Shown piece after piece: positions 44,201-53,835 of a stretch of DNA of 64,000 nucleotides. The DNA is taken from positions 1-64,000 of the forward strand of contig CASDRS010000005.1 of assembly GCA_949283255.1 (NCBI GenBank), given 5' to 3'. How positions within the stretch are numbered: the first letter of the stretch is position 1; each line of letters starts with the position of its first letter. A model generated the notes under the pieces. It made no database searches and was not told the origin of the DNA. It saw only the letters and a program-made list of their open reading frames with translations. Source of the stretch: an uncultured bacterium (GTDB lineage: Bacteria; Cyanobacteriota; Vampirovibrionia; Gastranaerophilales; Gastranaerophilaceae). Made by a program: the position numbers and the translations under genes.

Positions 44201-45453
44201 AACAGTTTCACATTTTTCTTATACTCATCAGGATCAATCGGGAACGAATATGTTACTAAAGTGTCATTGTGAGTACCGTTGTGCAAAACATCAATCCCTG
44301 TAGCAGGCTTATCATAACCCTCTATCAAAGGAGAACCATCCTTCTTTTGAGAATCACTAACCTGATTTATATTGTAAACCTGAACATAAGTAGGTCTCTT
44401 AGGATCATACTTACAAGGTTTTAAAACTATTTTGCCATGTTCGTTTTGAACAGGAATGAAAGGAGCATTTACAAGCTTGTGGCGGATAAAATAGTCACGT
44501 TTACCGAAAACCCCAAGCTTTGCAGACATATCCTTCAAGCTGTCAGCCTTAAACCAATTAAAAAATACGTTATCGGTACCGTATTTCAAAAGGCTTTCAA
44601 AATGAATACCGCTCAAACCTTCAGAAGTAATTGCAGCATCAGATACAAGGTTCTTACCTTTTGCAAATAATTTTTGTTGAATTCTAGCATAAGTCTGCAT
44701 ATTGTCTATAGCGTTAGAAAACTGAAAACCGCTTTCCAACCAATAGAAATGTCTGCTTGTACGATCACCTGTTGCAAATGGTAATAAAAATATTTTTGAA
44801 TACGGATCCAACTCTCCGGAATCAATAGCATGTTCTAAGCCAGCTGCAGTACCGCCTATTTGATTAGCAAAATCTTTAGTTGCATCCAATCCGACTTGAG
44901 CATTAGGATTTGGAACAATCTTATGGTCTTTATCATAAACCCATCTTACATCATAGTTATCAGTACCAATCAATATTGCAGCACCTGCATCAGCAGAAGT
45001 CGCACCGCTCGGCACAACTAGATTGTATATTTTATGACCGTCACGCCTATTATTATTTTCCACGTAACTTTCATCCAAAAGGTCTCCTGCATCAACTTTA
45101 TACATAGGTATGGCATTAGGATACCCGATAGGCTTTAATTGATATTGATAAGCAAACGGTTGACGCTCAGCTAAACGATAAGCGTAATTAAGGTCTATTT
45201 TGTTATCGCCGGGATTTAACTTAATAAGATCAGCATCATCCTCATAATTGTGTAAAACTTCCCCAAGTTTATAATCACCATTTTCGTCAGGGATTACTGA
45301 AGCTAACTGGAGATAACACTCATAACGTTTAGAATCAAAAGGGTAACTAAAGTTATAATATTTTTCCCCATATTCATCTTTTTTAACTTCGAACCCGCCA
45401 AAAGACGGTTTTTTATGCACACTCAACCTGTTATCAATATTACTTATTCTCAC
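41230..45453 (-). CDS. Giant GH13 alpha-amylase-like protein, 1407 aa
   Basis: The protein lacks a signal peptide. Its C-terminal half carries the GH13 motifs: GLDFRFDAAKDV with nucleophile Asp809, VAEITDE with acid/base Glu857, FVDNHDKPRI with Asp972, and PGIPTTYAGDDFG, so an active alpha-glucan hydrolase or transferase is likely. The N-terminal 500 residues are unassigned and may include carbohydrate-binding regions. The start codon is GTG with AAGGAG seven bases ahead. Both ends carry the lineage-type sequence (PSFGG near residue 17, VSFCGN near residue 1370). The length, two to three times that of usual amylases, is unusual. Confidence 0.75.
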   Translation of the reverse strand: MRISNIDNRLSVHKKPSFGGFEVKKDEYGEKYYNFSYPFDSKRYECYLQLASVIPDENGDYKLGEVLHNYEDDADLIKLNPGDNKIDLNYAYRLAERQPFAYQYQLKPIGYPNAIPMYKVDAGDLLDESYVENNNRRDGHKIYNLVVPSGATSADAGAAILIGTDNYDVRWVYDKDHKIVPNPNAQVGLDATKDFANQIGGTAAGLEHAIDSGELDPYSKIFLLPFATGDRTSRHFYWLESGFQFSNAIDNMQTYARIQQKLFAKGKNLVSDAAITSEGLSGIHFESLLKYGTDNVFFNWFKADSLKDMSAKLGVFGKRDYFIRHKLVNAPFIPVQNEHGKIVLKPCKYDPKRPTYVQVYNINQVSDSQKKDGSPLIEGYDKPATGIDVLHNGTHNDTLVTYSFPIDPDEYKKNVKLFNEYVSKTKKNISINSYEATRLLTKFENFEYDNKFEGGFYTWDANVDMAKFHYTLSNADIEDVMHLPLEDRQSAIKNMQRKNCEVQDYAVSSVRYWTRKTNQILNLYTAQALKNIDEHNPEKALKMIKSKISDKTLPEKLSYDLNEELISNVQTGDYALHGMDSVENMHATVLDGLMDFPLESAELGKDILSLFSTPYITKRATKPDQIGKSRMDMLLKKNPHLLKEYEGIYNKTTHMYTDTMFDFAKDVLSDVNKRLPADLKLNNFDDTSPYGKYVLPLLTQEIAKFAVMKGLVPDLKYSIDEKNGGIIYDYDASRRSSLKSLGITSISQKHDADALVSKLNSGIKNISDSDKKKLANALYKMIEGTNLTSFKMAEMIVDRAKGGLDFRFDAAKDVSDMDSLRNHNDLFEDNWNQVIDFWKNATNAIYKENPNSYIVAEITDEYDLHKLGEGRNSDRFVYYKEENSNAPYYFRNDIVKKFLRETGITATANYNFFFTSVAGIFGKLGENGRDNGENQGYMINNLLKKGRGGEEFLYSGPYESVLKSYTFVDNHDKPRILHVLSMDMGLFYADLNDINQFEYRKRAYAVLHPEVFSPNDVTRSMTDSTDFSYISSKAVARGESLRSAFYKALDVMANTKDDKGRTLITPDQRNKMYESVKTIVAKLVSGRYENKTFEADNFGIEELQKVINIVMKYLAPSTGLSDDLIERLRAEVFEKALDPALANSLPMDKFLINLPGIPTTYAGDDFGSTGYETKTKNMYLKNRAAVHHEWVDKYPFIKRHKENEDNVKLLRSRPALHAMNDGAPFLLPMQNGSGYQVSGLLRYAPDGNAVVSLFNVAGTSHTYDKYSDPSKSPVYLDNNQINLSRVDDFAGLAGGLTPGQEFINANDENDKYYVYQDGGQDNYYLAHKDRSQPIVLRDNTLTLYSASDELKQRDKEFMQKVKKARKNKVSFCGNRRVLYNPQYHISPVGYKQKDKSEVGTKLELVSK

Positions 45454-45574
45454 ACGAGTACTCCTTACTACTACGCTTATAAACGTTGTGAAGATGAATT
45501 TTTGCTAATTAAACATCCTATATTAAGAAATTTTTACATAAATATACGTCTGTTTACATATTTATTACAAAAGA

Positions 45575-45602
45575 TTGCTATTTTGTTTTTTAATTTTATA
45601 AT
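45575..45602 (+). promoter_or_regulatory. Promoter of ahcY
   Basis: TTGCTA (45575-45580), a 16-base spacer and TATAAT (45597-45602). The leader contains two TGTACA palindromes six bases apart, at about 45615-45632, which could form a small hairpin or an operator. Confidence 0.55.
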
Positions 45603-45604
45603 AA

Positions 45605-46924
<1,320 letters not shown>

Positions 46925-46943
46925 TTTATCAAATTAAATTACA

Positions 46944-46983
46944 TAAAAAAATATCCGAATCAGAAGGTTCGGATATTTTTTTT
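46944..46983. terminator. Bidirectional terminator between ahcY and ferredoxin
   Basis: ATATCCGAA (46951-46959) pairs with TTCGGATAT (46968-46976), flanked by A- and T-runs on both sides. Confidence 0.88.
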
Positions 46984-47006
46984 ATTATATTGATTGTTAA
47001 ACTAAA

Positions 47007-47183
47007 CTATTCAACAACAATAGCGCCAACAGGGCAAGCTTCAGCAGCTTCTTTAACGCAATCTTCGTTAGCAGCAACAGCTGATTCATCAACTACAGCT
47101 TTATCTTCAATAGAAAATACTGCATCACAAATTGATTCACAAGCACCGCAAGCGATACAATCGTCAGTAATTTTTACACTCAT
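47007..47183 (-). CDS. Single-cluster [4Fe-4S] ferredoxin, 58 aa
   Basis: The minus strand encodes 58 residues starting MSVKITDDCIACGACES, with AAGGAG upstream. Cys9, Cys12, Cys15 and Cys50 (in the CPVGAI motif) should bind one [4Fe-4S] cluster. Cys19 and Cys42 match the disulphide pair of Thermotoga-type ferredoxins. It is an electron carrier, fitting an anaerobic lifestyle. The gene is monocistronic, bounded by the terminator at 46944-46983. Confidence 0.95.
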   Translation of the reverse strand: MSVKITDDCIACGACESICDAVFSIEDKAVVDESAVAANEDCVKEAAEACPVGAIVVE

Positions 47184-47251
47184 TTTAGTTCTCCTTTTAC
47201 TTTAATACAATCCATGAATTTCTTCACAGATCAAATTATACAACAAACAAA

Positions 47252-48430
47252 TTAGAATATCCAGTCTTTAATAAAATTAGCCACATTGTCGAATCCGATA
47301 AGAGTACCCAGATCTAACCCTTTGTCTGATTTGTCATAAACAAGTACAGGAACTTTTTCTCTGGTATGATCAGTACCCTCAACACAAGGATCACAACCGT
47401 GATCCGCTGTTATTATAAGCATATCATCATCATTCATAGCCTCAACTATGGCTGGGATATAAGAATCAATCTCTTCTATTGCCCTTCCATAACCTGCAGG
47501 ATCATTACGATGACCATAAAGCATATCGGTATCAACAAGATTTGTAAAGATTAGATCAAAATCCGCAAACTTTTTCTGACTGCTATCAGGATAAACCATC
47601 TTTTCCAAATCTAATTCGCCCTTAACAGCCTTTAACGTCAATTCCAAGCCCTCTTTATTAGAACCTGTATGAACAGCATGGGTAATTCCTGATTTTGAAA
47701 AAATATCTTCTATTTTCCCAATACCAATGACTCGTCCGCCTTTATCTTTTATTTCATTTAAAAGCGTATGTTTTGGAACCATAGAATAATCTCTTCTGTC
47801 TTTAGAAATTCTGGTAGGTTTGCCGTCAACAACTTTATAAGGTCGAGCAATAACTCTTGAGACGTTATAATTTCCCTCGTCCAAAATACGTCTTGCTGTA
47901 GTACACCATTTATATAGAGTTTCCAAAGGAATTAAATCAGTATCAAGCGCGATTTGGAATACACTGTCAGCACTTGTATAAACTATCGGGAATTTTGTTT
48001 TATGATGTTCATCATTCAATTTTTCTATAATAGCAGTACCGCTGGCAGGGATATTAGCAAGCACACCACCGCAGCCAGTTTCTTCGACAAACTTATCTAT
48101 CAACTCTTTTGGAAATCCGTGAGGAAATGTTGCAAAAGGTTTCTCGTTAATAAGTCCCATAAATTCCCAATGACCTGTTGTAGTATCTTTTCCTTTAGAC
48201 TTTTCAATCATAGTACCGTATTTTGCAACAGGTGAATTTGTCTTAGAAATACCCATAAAATCCTGAATATTTCCTAACCCGAATTTTGCTAAATTAGGAA
48301 CGTTAAGTCCCTTATTATATTCACAAACATGTTTTAAAGTATTGCACTCAGGGACATCTCCGAAATCTCTGCAATCGTCCATTGCACCAATACCCATAGA
48401 ATCTATAACAACAACTATAGCTCTTTTCAT
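47252..48430 (-). CDS. deoB: Phosphopentomutase
   Basis: DeoB interconverts ribose 1- and 5-phosphate (and deoxyribose) in nucleoside salvage. The alkaline-phosphatase-fold metal sites are visible: VVVIDSMGIGAMDDC at the start, the DTTTGHWEFMG region, then VDTDMLYGHRNDP, ITADHGCDP and DHTREKVPVLV. The ATG at 48430 has GAGG upstream, giving 392 residues, and is preferred over 48484. It is divergent from alaS. Confidence 0.95.
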   Translation of the reverse strand: MKRAIVVVIDSMGIGAMDDCRDFGDVPECNTLKHVCEYNKGLNVPNLAKFGLGNIQDFMGISKTNSPVAKYGTMIEKSKGKDTTTGHWEFMGLINEKPFATFPHGFPKELIDKFVEETGCGGVLANIPASGTAIIEKLNDEHHKTKFPIVYTSADSVFQIALDTDLIPLETLYKWCTTARRILDEGNYNVSRVIARPYKVVDGKPTRISKDRRDYSMVPKHTLLNEIKDKGGRVIGIGKIEDIFSKSGITHAVHTGSNKEGLELTLKAVKGELDLEKMVYPDSSQKKFADFDLIFTNLVDTDMLYGHRNDPAGYGRAIEEIDSYIPAIVEAMNDDDMLIITADHGCDPCVEGTDHTREKVPVLVYDKSDKGLDLGTLIGFDNVANFIKDWIF

Positions 48431-48592
48431 AATATTAACCCTCATTTCTACATCCATTGTAACATAAATTATACACTTGGACATAACATTTTTGAAACAA
48501 ACAAAGAAAACATAACTCGGACAAATTGCATATCAATTATGTTTAATATATAATCAATGCATAGTGAAATAACGAATAAGGATTAGAAGATT

Positions 48593-51190
48593 ATGCTAGG
48601 CGGAAATGAGATTAGAGATTTATATTTAAACTATTTTAGAGATAAACATCAGCACACAATTGTAGAAAGTTCAAGTCTTGTGCCTGATAACCCGACAGTA
48701 TTATTAACTACAGCGGGTATGTTGCAATTTTTACCGATATTTTTGGGAATACAAAAATCGCCATACGATCCGGCAAGAGCGACCTCATGCCAGAAATGCG
48801 CAAGAGCGGGCGGTAAAGATTCAGATATCGAAAATGTAGGAAGAACTCCACGCCACCATACATTCTTTGAAATGCTTGGGAATTTCTCATTTGGAGACTA
48901 CTACAAAAAAGAAGTTATTCCTTGGGCTTGGGAATTTGTAACAGAAGTTTTGAAACTTGATAAGTCAAGACTATGGATAACAATATATGAAACAGATGAC
49001 GAAGCATTCAACATCTGGAGAAGCGTTGGTGTTCCGGCAGAAAGAATAATCAGAAAAGGTAAGAAAGATAATTTCTGGGGCCCTCCTGGAGCATCAGGAT
49101 CTTGCGGACCTTGTTCAGAAATTCACTATGACCTTGGAGAAGAATACAAGTGTAATGACCCTAGAGGTTGCGGAATAGATACATGTGAATGCGACAGATG
49201 GGTTGAAATTTGGAATTTGGTATTTACAGAATTGTATCAAGATGAAGAAGGAAATCAATCACCACTTGGCAAGAAAAACGTTGATACCGGAATGGGCTTA
49301 GAACGTATTGCGATGGTATGTCAGGGTGTTGCTTCAACATTTGAAACAGACCTGTTAAAACCGATATTGGACAAAGTCTCCGAAATGTCAGGAGTTCCAT
49401 ATAAGAAATCTGAAAAAACAGATATTTCGCTAAGAATAATTACTGACCACGCAAGATGCGTAACATTCCTTATTTCAGACGGAGTAATCCCTGGAAATGA
49501 AGGAAGAAGCTATGTTCTTAGAATGATATTAAGAAGAGCTCTAAGACACGGGAAAATTCTTGGTATGGAATTGCCTTTCCTATACAAACTCGTTGATACG
49601 GTTATCGAACTTTACGGGAAAGCTTATCCTGACCTTGTTAAGAACAGAACTAAAATTATTGACACAATAAAGAAAGAAGAAGAAAGGTTTGGCAAAACTC
49701 TTGATAGAGGATACAAACTATTAAATGAGTTCATTGAAAACAAAAAAGATATTGACGGTGAAAGCGCATTCAAACTATATGACACCTTCGGATTTCCTCT
49801 GGAACTTTCAAAAGAGATTGCAGAAGAAAACGGACTCAATATAGATGAAGAAGGCTTTAAGAAAGCTATGCAAGAGCAAAAAGACAGAGCAAAAGCTGCA
49901 ACTGCTAAAATAAGCGTAACCGGCGATATGAAATACGCAAAAGTTGAAGAACAAGTAGGCTCAACAGACTTTGTCGGATACGACAAAAACGAATGCGAAG
50001 CCAAAATTCTTACAACAATAGAAGGCGACGGATACACCGACATCATACTTGATAAAACTCCATTCTATGCAGAATGCGGCGGACAAGTCGGTGATAGCGG
50101 ATATATTGAAAATGAGAACTTAAAAGCCGAAGTATTAACAACATTCAAGGTTAATAAACTATTTGTACACCGTGCAAAAATCATTAACGGCGAAATCAAT
50201 ATTGGTGAAACAGTAAAAGCTGTAATTGATTTAGACCGCAGAGAAGAAATAAGAATTCACCATACATCAGCTCACCTTCTACAAGCAGCATTAATCAAAG
50301 TGTTGGGCGATGAAGTTAAGCAAGCAGGTTCTCAAGTAGACGAAAATCAGATGAGATTTGACTTTACATTCTCAAGAGCAGTAACACCGGAAGAGTTAGA
50401 CAAAGTCGAAAAAATCATGAATGATTGGGTCTGCGAAGCATTACCTGTAACAACAGAAGTAATGGATATAGAAAGGGCCAAATTAACAGGAGCAACAGCT
50501 CTGTTTGGCGAAAAATATGATGACATTGTAAGAGTTGTATCTATAGGAAATGACCCTTGTATTTCAAAAGAATTCTGTGCAGGTACACATGCAAGAAATA
50601 CAAAAGATTTGCGCTTAGTTAAGATTGCAACTGAAGGTGCAATATCAGCAGGCACAAGACGTATCGAACTTGTAGTCGGCAAAGCTGCATTTAACTTTAT
50701 GAATGCAAAAGTTAAAGAAATAGATAAACTTTCACAAATGTTTAAAACACATTACGATGAAGTTTACGAAAGAGTGGAAAAACTTGCAACAGAAAACAAA
50801 GAACTTCAAAAAGAAATAGAAAAATTGCAAGAAGAAAATGCCCGCTCTAAATTTGCAACATTCGTATCAAAAGCACAGGATATTGCAGGTGGAAAGTTGT
50901 TTATTTCTAAAATAACTAACGTAAAACCTGCAGCATTAAAAGTTGGCTTGGAATTTTTGTCACAAAGACTTGGCGAAAGCATCATTGTACTTGCGTCTGA
51001 CAAAACTGTAACAGTAAAAGTTTCAGACAGCTTTGTAAAAAATGGCGTAAATGCAGGCAAAATAGTTGGTGAAATTGCAAGAGCAACGGGTGCAAACGGA
51101 GGCGGAAGACCTAATTTTGCACAAGGCGGAATAAAAGATGCTTCAAAATTGGATGATATTTTACCAAAAATTGAAGCTGAATTAAAATAA
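48593..51190 (+). CDS. alaS: Alanyl-tRNA synthetase
   Basis: This class II synthetase charges tRNA-Ala. The N-terminal catalytic core (RDLYLNYFRDKHQH, then KNVDTGMGLERIAM) is followed by the editing domain with the zinc-binding HHTSAHLL and CAGTHA motifs, a coiled coil at about residues 725-760 and the DHHA1 C-terminal domain ending GGRPNFAQGG. Length 865 is typical. It is followed by a 15-bp stem terminator. Confidence 0.97.
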   Translation: MLGGNEIRDLYLNYFRDKHQHTIVESSSLVPDNPTVLLTTAGMLQFLPIFLGIQKSPYDPARATSCQKCARAGGKDSDIENVGRTPRHHTFFEMLGNFSFGDYYKKEVIPWAWEFVTEVLKLDKSRLWITIYETDDEAFNIWRSVGVPAERIIRKGKKDNFWGPPGASGSCGPCSEIHYDLGEEYKCNDPRGCGIDTCECDRWVEIWNLVFTELYQDEEGNQSPLGKKNVDTGMGLERIAMVCQGVASTFETDLLKPILDKVSEMSGVPYKKSEKTDISLRIITDHARCVTFLISDGVIPGNEGRSYVLRMILRRALRHGKILGMELPFLYKLVDTVIELYGKAYPDLVKNRTKIIDTIKKEEERFGKTLDRGYKLLNEFIENKKDIDGESAFKLYDTFGFPLELSKEIAEENGLNIDEEGFKKAMQEQKDRAKAATAKISVTGDMKYAKVEEQVGSTDFVGYDKNECEAKILTTIEGDGYTDIILDKTPFYAECGGQVGDSGYIENENLKAEVLTTFKVNKLFVHRAKIINGEINIGETVKAVIDLDRREEIRIHHTSAHLLQAALIKVLGDEVKQAGSQVDENQMRFDFTFSRAVTPEELDKVEKIMNDWVCEALPVTTEVMDIERAKLTGATALFGEKYDDIVRVVSIGNDPCISKEFCAGTHARNTKDLRLVKIATEGAISAGTRRIELVVGKAAFNFMNAKVKEIDKLSQMFKTHYDEVYERVEKLATENKELQKEIEKLQEENARSKFATFVSKAQDIAGGKLFISKITNVKPAALKVGLEFLSQRLGESIIVLASDKTVTVKVSDSFVKNGVNAGKIVGEIARATGANGGGRPNFAQGGIKDASKLDDILPKIEAELK

Positions 51191-51206
51191 ACGAAATTGA
51201 TTATTA

Positions 51207-51240
51207 GCAAAAAGTTGGATAGCACTATCCAACTTTTTGC
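51207..51240 (+). terminator. Terminator after alaS
   Basis: Arms 51207-51221 and 51226-51240 are perfect 15-base complements around a four-base loop, with A- and T-runs within the stem. Confidence 0.85.
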
Positions 51241-51264
51241 ATTAAATGATAAAAACAAGAAAAG

Positions 51265-51912
51265 ATGAAGAGTTTTTTAATCGGATTACTTGACTGGATA
51301 TACAAAAAGAAGTGCTACTTCTGCAAGAGCTCAAAAGAATGTGTTAAAATGTGTTCTTCTTGTTACGATACAATGGAACACTTGCCCCTCAAAGTAACAC
51401 GAATAATTGACGGCAAGAAAGTATACTGCGCAGGAGTATACGAAAAAACTCTTCAAAAACTGATTCGAGGTCTAAAATACCACAACCAAAAAGATTTAGC
51501 CCATTATCTTGCAAAATTTATGGCTGAATATTGGAACAAAACAGAATCAGGAACAGATTTTCAGGTCGTACCTACTCCAATATATTTTAAACGCCTAAAA
51601 AAGAGAAAATACAATCATATGGAACTTGTTGGAGAAGAATTTGCAACACTGGCGGAGCTAGAATATAATCCCAATTTGATAACAAGAATAAAGGATACCA
51701 AACCTCAATACAACTTAAATAAAACAGAGCGCGAAAAAAATTTAAAAAATGCATTTGAGGTTCACCCCGAAAATCTCAAGTCCGGCAAAATTTTGCTTAT
51801 AGACGATATATGTACAACAGGCTCAACATTTGAAGAGATGATACGAGAATTGCAAAAGCATAACATTAATGATATAGTCTGTTTTGCGGCGACAACGCCA
51901 TTTGGAGAGTAA
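51265..51912 (+). CDS. ComF-like phosphoribosyltransferase
   Basis: The 215-residue protein has the ComFC layout: an N-terminal zinc finger with two cysteine pairs (CYFCKSSKECVKMCSSCYD, about residues 13-31), a middle VPTPIYFKRLKKRKYNHMELVGEEF, and the PRPP-binding motif ILLIDDICTTGSTFEEM near residues 175-191. ComF-family proteins act in DNA uptake or nucleotide metabolism; here its function is not shown. It ends directly at the start of the next gene, with no intervening base. Confidence 0.85.
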   Translation: MKSFLIGLLDWIYKKKCYFCKSSKECVKMCSSCYDTMEHLPLKVTRIIDGKKVYCAGVYEKTLQKLIRGLKYHNQKDLAHYLAKFMAEYWNKTESGTDFQVVPTPIYFKRLKKRKYNHMELVGEEFATLAELEYNPNLITRIKDTKPQYNLNKTEREKNLKNAFEVHPENLKSGKILLIDDICTTGSTFEEMIRELQKHNINDIVCFAATTPFGE

Positions 51913-52242
51913 ATGATTTTACAAGAATTTTCAAATTACCTAAAACAATTTAACGAAGATATTACTCAAAACAAAACCAGTGCAACAAAAATTCTATGCG
52001 ACTGGATAAAAGCTATTATAAACAAAAACCCAAAAACACACGTTGAAAAAATTGTACACAAAGAAATTATGCTGGCCCAAAACAAAGTAGGAGATTTCTT
52101 GATAGTAGGGAAATCCGAAAGCGGAAGAGTCCTTGTAAATGCCCTATACAACTTTGCCCTAAGCTATGAAAACTTCTTAATGAGCAGATGGCTTGAAAAC
52201 AAAAAACCAAAAGATTTTAAGATAGGCAATCAGGACAATTAA
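51913..52242 (+). CDS. Unknown protein, 109 aa
   Basis: The ATG begins the base after the stop of the ComF-like gene, so the two are likely co-translated. The protein is helical and moderately basic, with no membrane segment, cysteine motif or known signature. I do not recognise it. Its link with the ComF-like gene suggests a shared but unidentified role. Confidence 0.6.
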   Translation: MILQEFSNYLKQFNEDITQNKTSATKILCDWIKAIINKNPKTHVEKIVHKEIMLAQNKVGDFLIVGKSESGRVLVNALYNFALSYENFLMSRWLENKKPKDFKIGNQDN

Positions 52243-52323
52243 ATATATACTAACGGTTAATTTTAAATAATTATTGTTGTTTCTAAAATAATTCTAACTA
52301 AACGAGAAAGAAGGAGAGTTAAA

Positions 52324-53187
52324 ATGAATACAACAATATTTCAAGCACCTGTATGCAAACTAAAAGAACTAAATAATCTGTTTATAGAATTAACCGCCCA
52401 CAACTGTAATCAGCACTGCAAACACTGCTATATTGACTTTCCGATAACTAAAAAAGTAAAAGACTTTATCTCAATTGACACAATAAAAAAAGCACTAAAT
52501 GATACAGTAAACGAAAATATTCAATGCATATACCTGACAGGTGCAGAACCAATGACCCACCCAGATTTTAACAGTATTCTAAGACTCTGCTTAAAAAGAG
52601 CAAACGTGTGTATCTGTACGAATGGTAGCTTCATAAATGAAAAAAAAGCCCGTTTTTTAAAACGAGTAGAAGACGAAAGTAATTATGAAATTATATTCAG
52701 ACTAAGCATAGATCATTATGATGAGCTTAAAAATGACGAAATAAGAAGCAGAGGCTCATACCGACAAGTAATGCACGCCGTTAAACACTTAGTAAAATAC
52801 GATTTCAACCCAATATTGAGTATTACAAATTACTATAATGAGGACGAAAATGTATTAAAGGAAGAATTCAAAAAGATTTTGGCAAAAAACGGATTTGCAG
52901 CACAAGACAGAAACATCATAATAAACAAATGGCATAACAAAAATCTTAAATCAACTGATGAGGACATAGACTACAACTACACCACTCTGGATTGCGAATA
53001 TGGAAGAGTGCTAACAACAAAGGGGATTTATAGCTGTCCGTTCTTGTCGAACGATCACAGAGGCAGATGCGGCTCAGATTTTCAAGATTTTTCACACAAA
53101 ACAAATCTGGAAACTCCATACTGTAACACCTGTCTTAAAAATAAAAGACAGGTGTTTGGAATAAACTTTTCAGATTTCAATAATTAA
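52324..53187 (+). CDS. Radical SAM protein with SPASM-like end
   Basis: The 287-residue protein carries the [4Fe-4S] motif C-x3-C-x2-C (Cys28, Cys32, Cys35) that binds S-adenosylmethionine, followed by the IYLTGAEPMTHPDF glycine-type motif. The C-terminal cysteines (CPFLSNDHRGRC and YCNTCLK) look like an auxiliary-cluster or SPASM/twitch region. SPASM enzymes often modify peptides, but no precursor gene is seen nearby. AAGGAG precedes the ATG. A 12-bp hairpin lies within its last codons. Confidence 0.85.
   Translation: MNTTIFQAPVCKLKELNNLFIELTAHNCNQHCKHCYIDFPITKKVKDFISIDTIKKALNDTVNENIQCIYLTGAEPMTHPDFNSILRLCLKRANVCICTNGSFINEKKARFLKRVEDESNYEIIFRLSIDHYDELKNDEIRSRGSYRQVMHAVKHLVKYDFNPILSITNYYNEDENVLKEEFKKILAKNGFAAQDRNIIINKWHNKNLKSTDEDIDYNYTTLDCEYGRVLTTKGIYSCPFLSNDHRGRCGSDFQDFSHKTNLETPYCNTCLKNKRQVFGINFSDFNN
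53125..53156. terminator. Hairpin inside the end of the radical SAM gene
   Basis: Perfect 12-base arms (53125-53136 and 53145-53156) enclose an 8-base A-rich loop, in coding sequence just before two convergent stop codons only two bases apart. It may serve as a bidirectional terminator despite a weak T-run. Confidence 0.45.
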
Positions 53188-53189
53188 TA

Positions 53190-53807
53190 CTAAACCTTTT
53201 CAGCATATAACTTAACTTGAAGATTAATCAACAATATAGTCTTATTCTTCTGATAAGGAACAATCTCAACCTTTGCAATATCCAAGTAATGTTCATGCTT
53301 ATACAACTCTTTCATAAAATTTTTAAAGTTAGTATAAGTAGCAATCATTTCCATATCTAATTTACATACAGAATATTTGCTGGCATTACCTTTGACAAAA
53401 TTATCATCCTGCGGATCATAAGTATACTTAACAGAACGAGTCTTAATAGCATTAGCAGTAATTGACGACAAAATTTCATTAAACTCTGAAGCAATAATAG
53501 ACTCAGTATCCATACCGGCTTCTAATGGTCTAAACAAACTCTTTCCAACACCTTCAAGGCCAGACTCAGCCGCATTGGTCTTAGGGACCTTAGCTTTAAG
53601 CTCTTCTAAAGTACGTTCTTTATCAGAATAAGAAGCCATTTGAGTCTTATAATCATTATTAATCGAAACAAATTCAGAAATTTTAGGAACAACTTGTGTT
53701 GCAAACAAATACACAACCATCACTAAAACCAAACCTGCTAAAAGGATAGGTGTTTTCAAGACTGTTAATACGTCGTTGCTATTATTTTCTTTATTTTCTT
53801 CTGCCAT
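53190..53807 (-). CDS. PilO-like pilus assembly protein
   Basis: One N-terminal membrane helix (about residues 18-37) is followed by a coiled coil (NNDYKTQMASYSDKERTLEELKAKV) and a small alpha/beta domain ending in paired beta-strands (YKHEHYLDIAKVEIVPY). This is the PilO layout, an inner-membrane platform of type IV pili or type II secretion. The upstream neighbour on the same strand, 28 bases away, is a PilM-PilN-like fusion, which strongly supports the call. The family is weakly conserved, so it remains an inference. Confidence 0.7.
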   Translation of the reverse strand: MAEENKENNSNDVLTVLKTPILLAGLVLVMVVYLFATQVVPKISEFVSINNDYKTQMASYSDKERTLEELKAKVPKTNAAESGLEGVGKSLFRPLEAGMDTESIIASEFNEILSSITANAIKTRSVKYTYDPQDDNFVKGNASKYSVCKLDMEMIATYTNFKNFMKELYKHEHYLDIAKVEIVPYQKNKTILLINLQVKLYAEKV

Positions 53808-53835
53808 TATATGATTCCTTATACCTTATTAATTA

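Noticed and set aside
46990-47205. Plus-strand open frame of 71 residues rich in Ser, Thr and Ala
   Set aside because: It is the mirror of the ferredoxin gene on the minus strand, which has a ribosome site and a perfect cluster motif.
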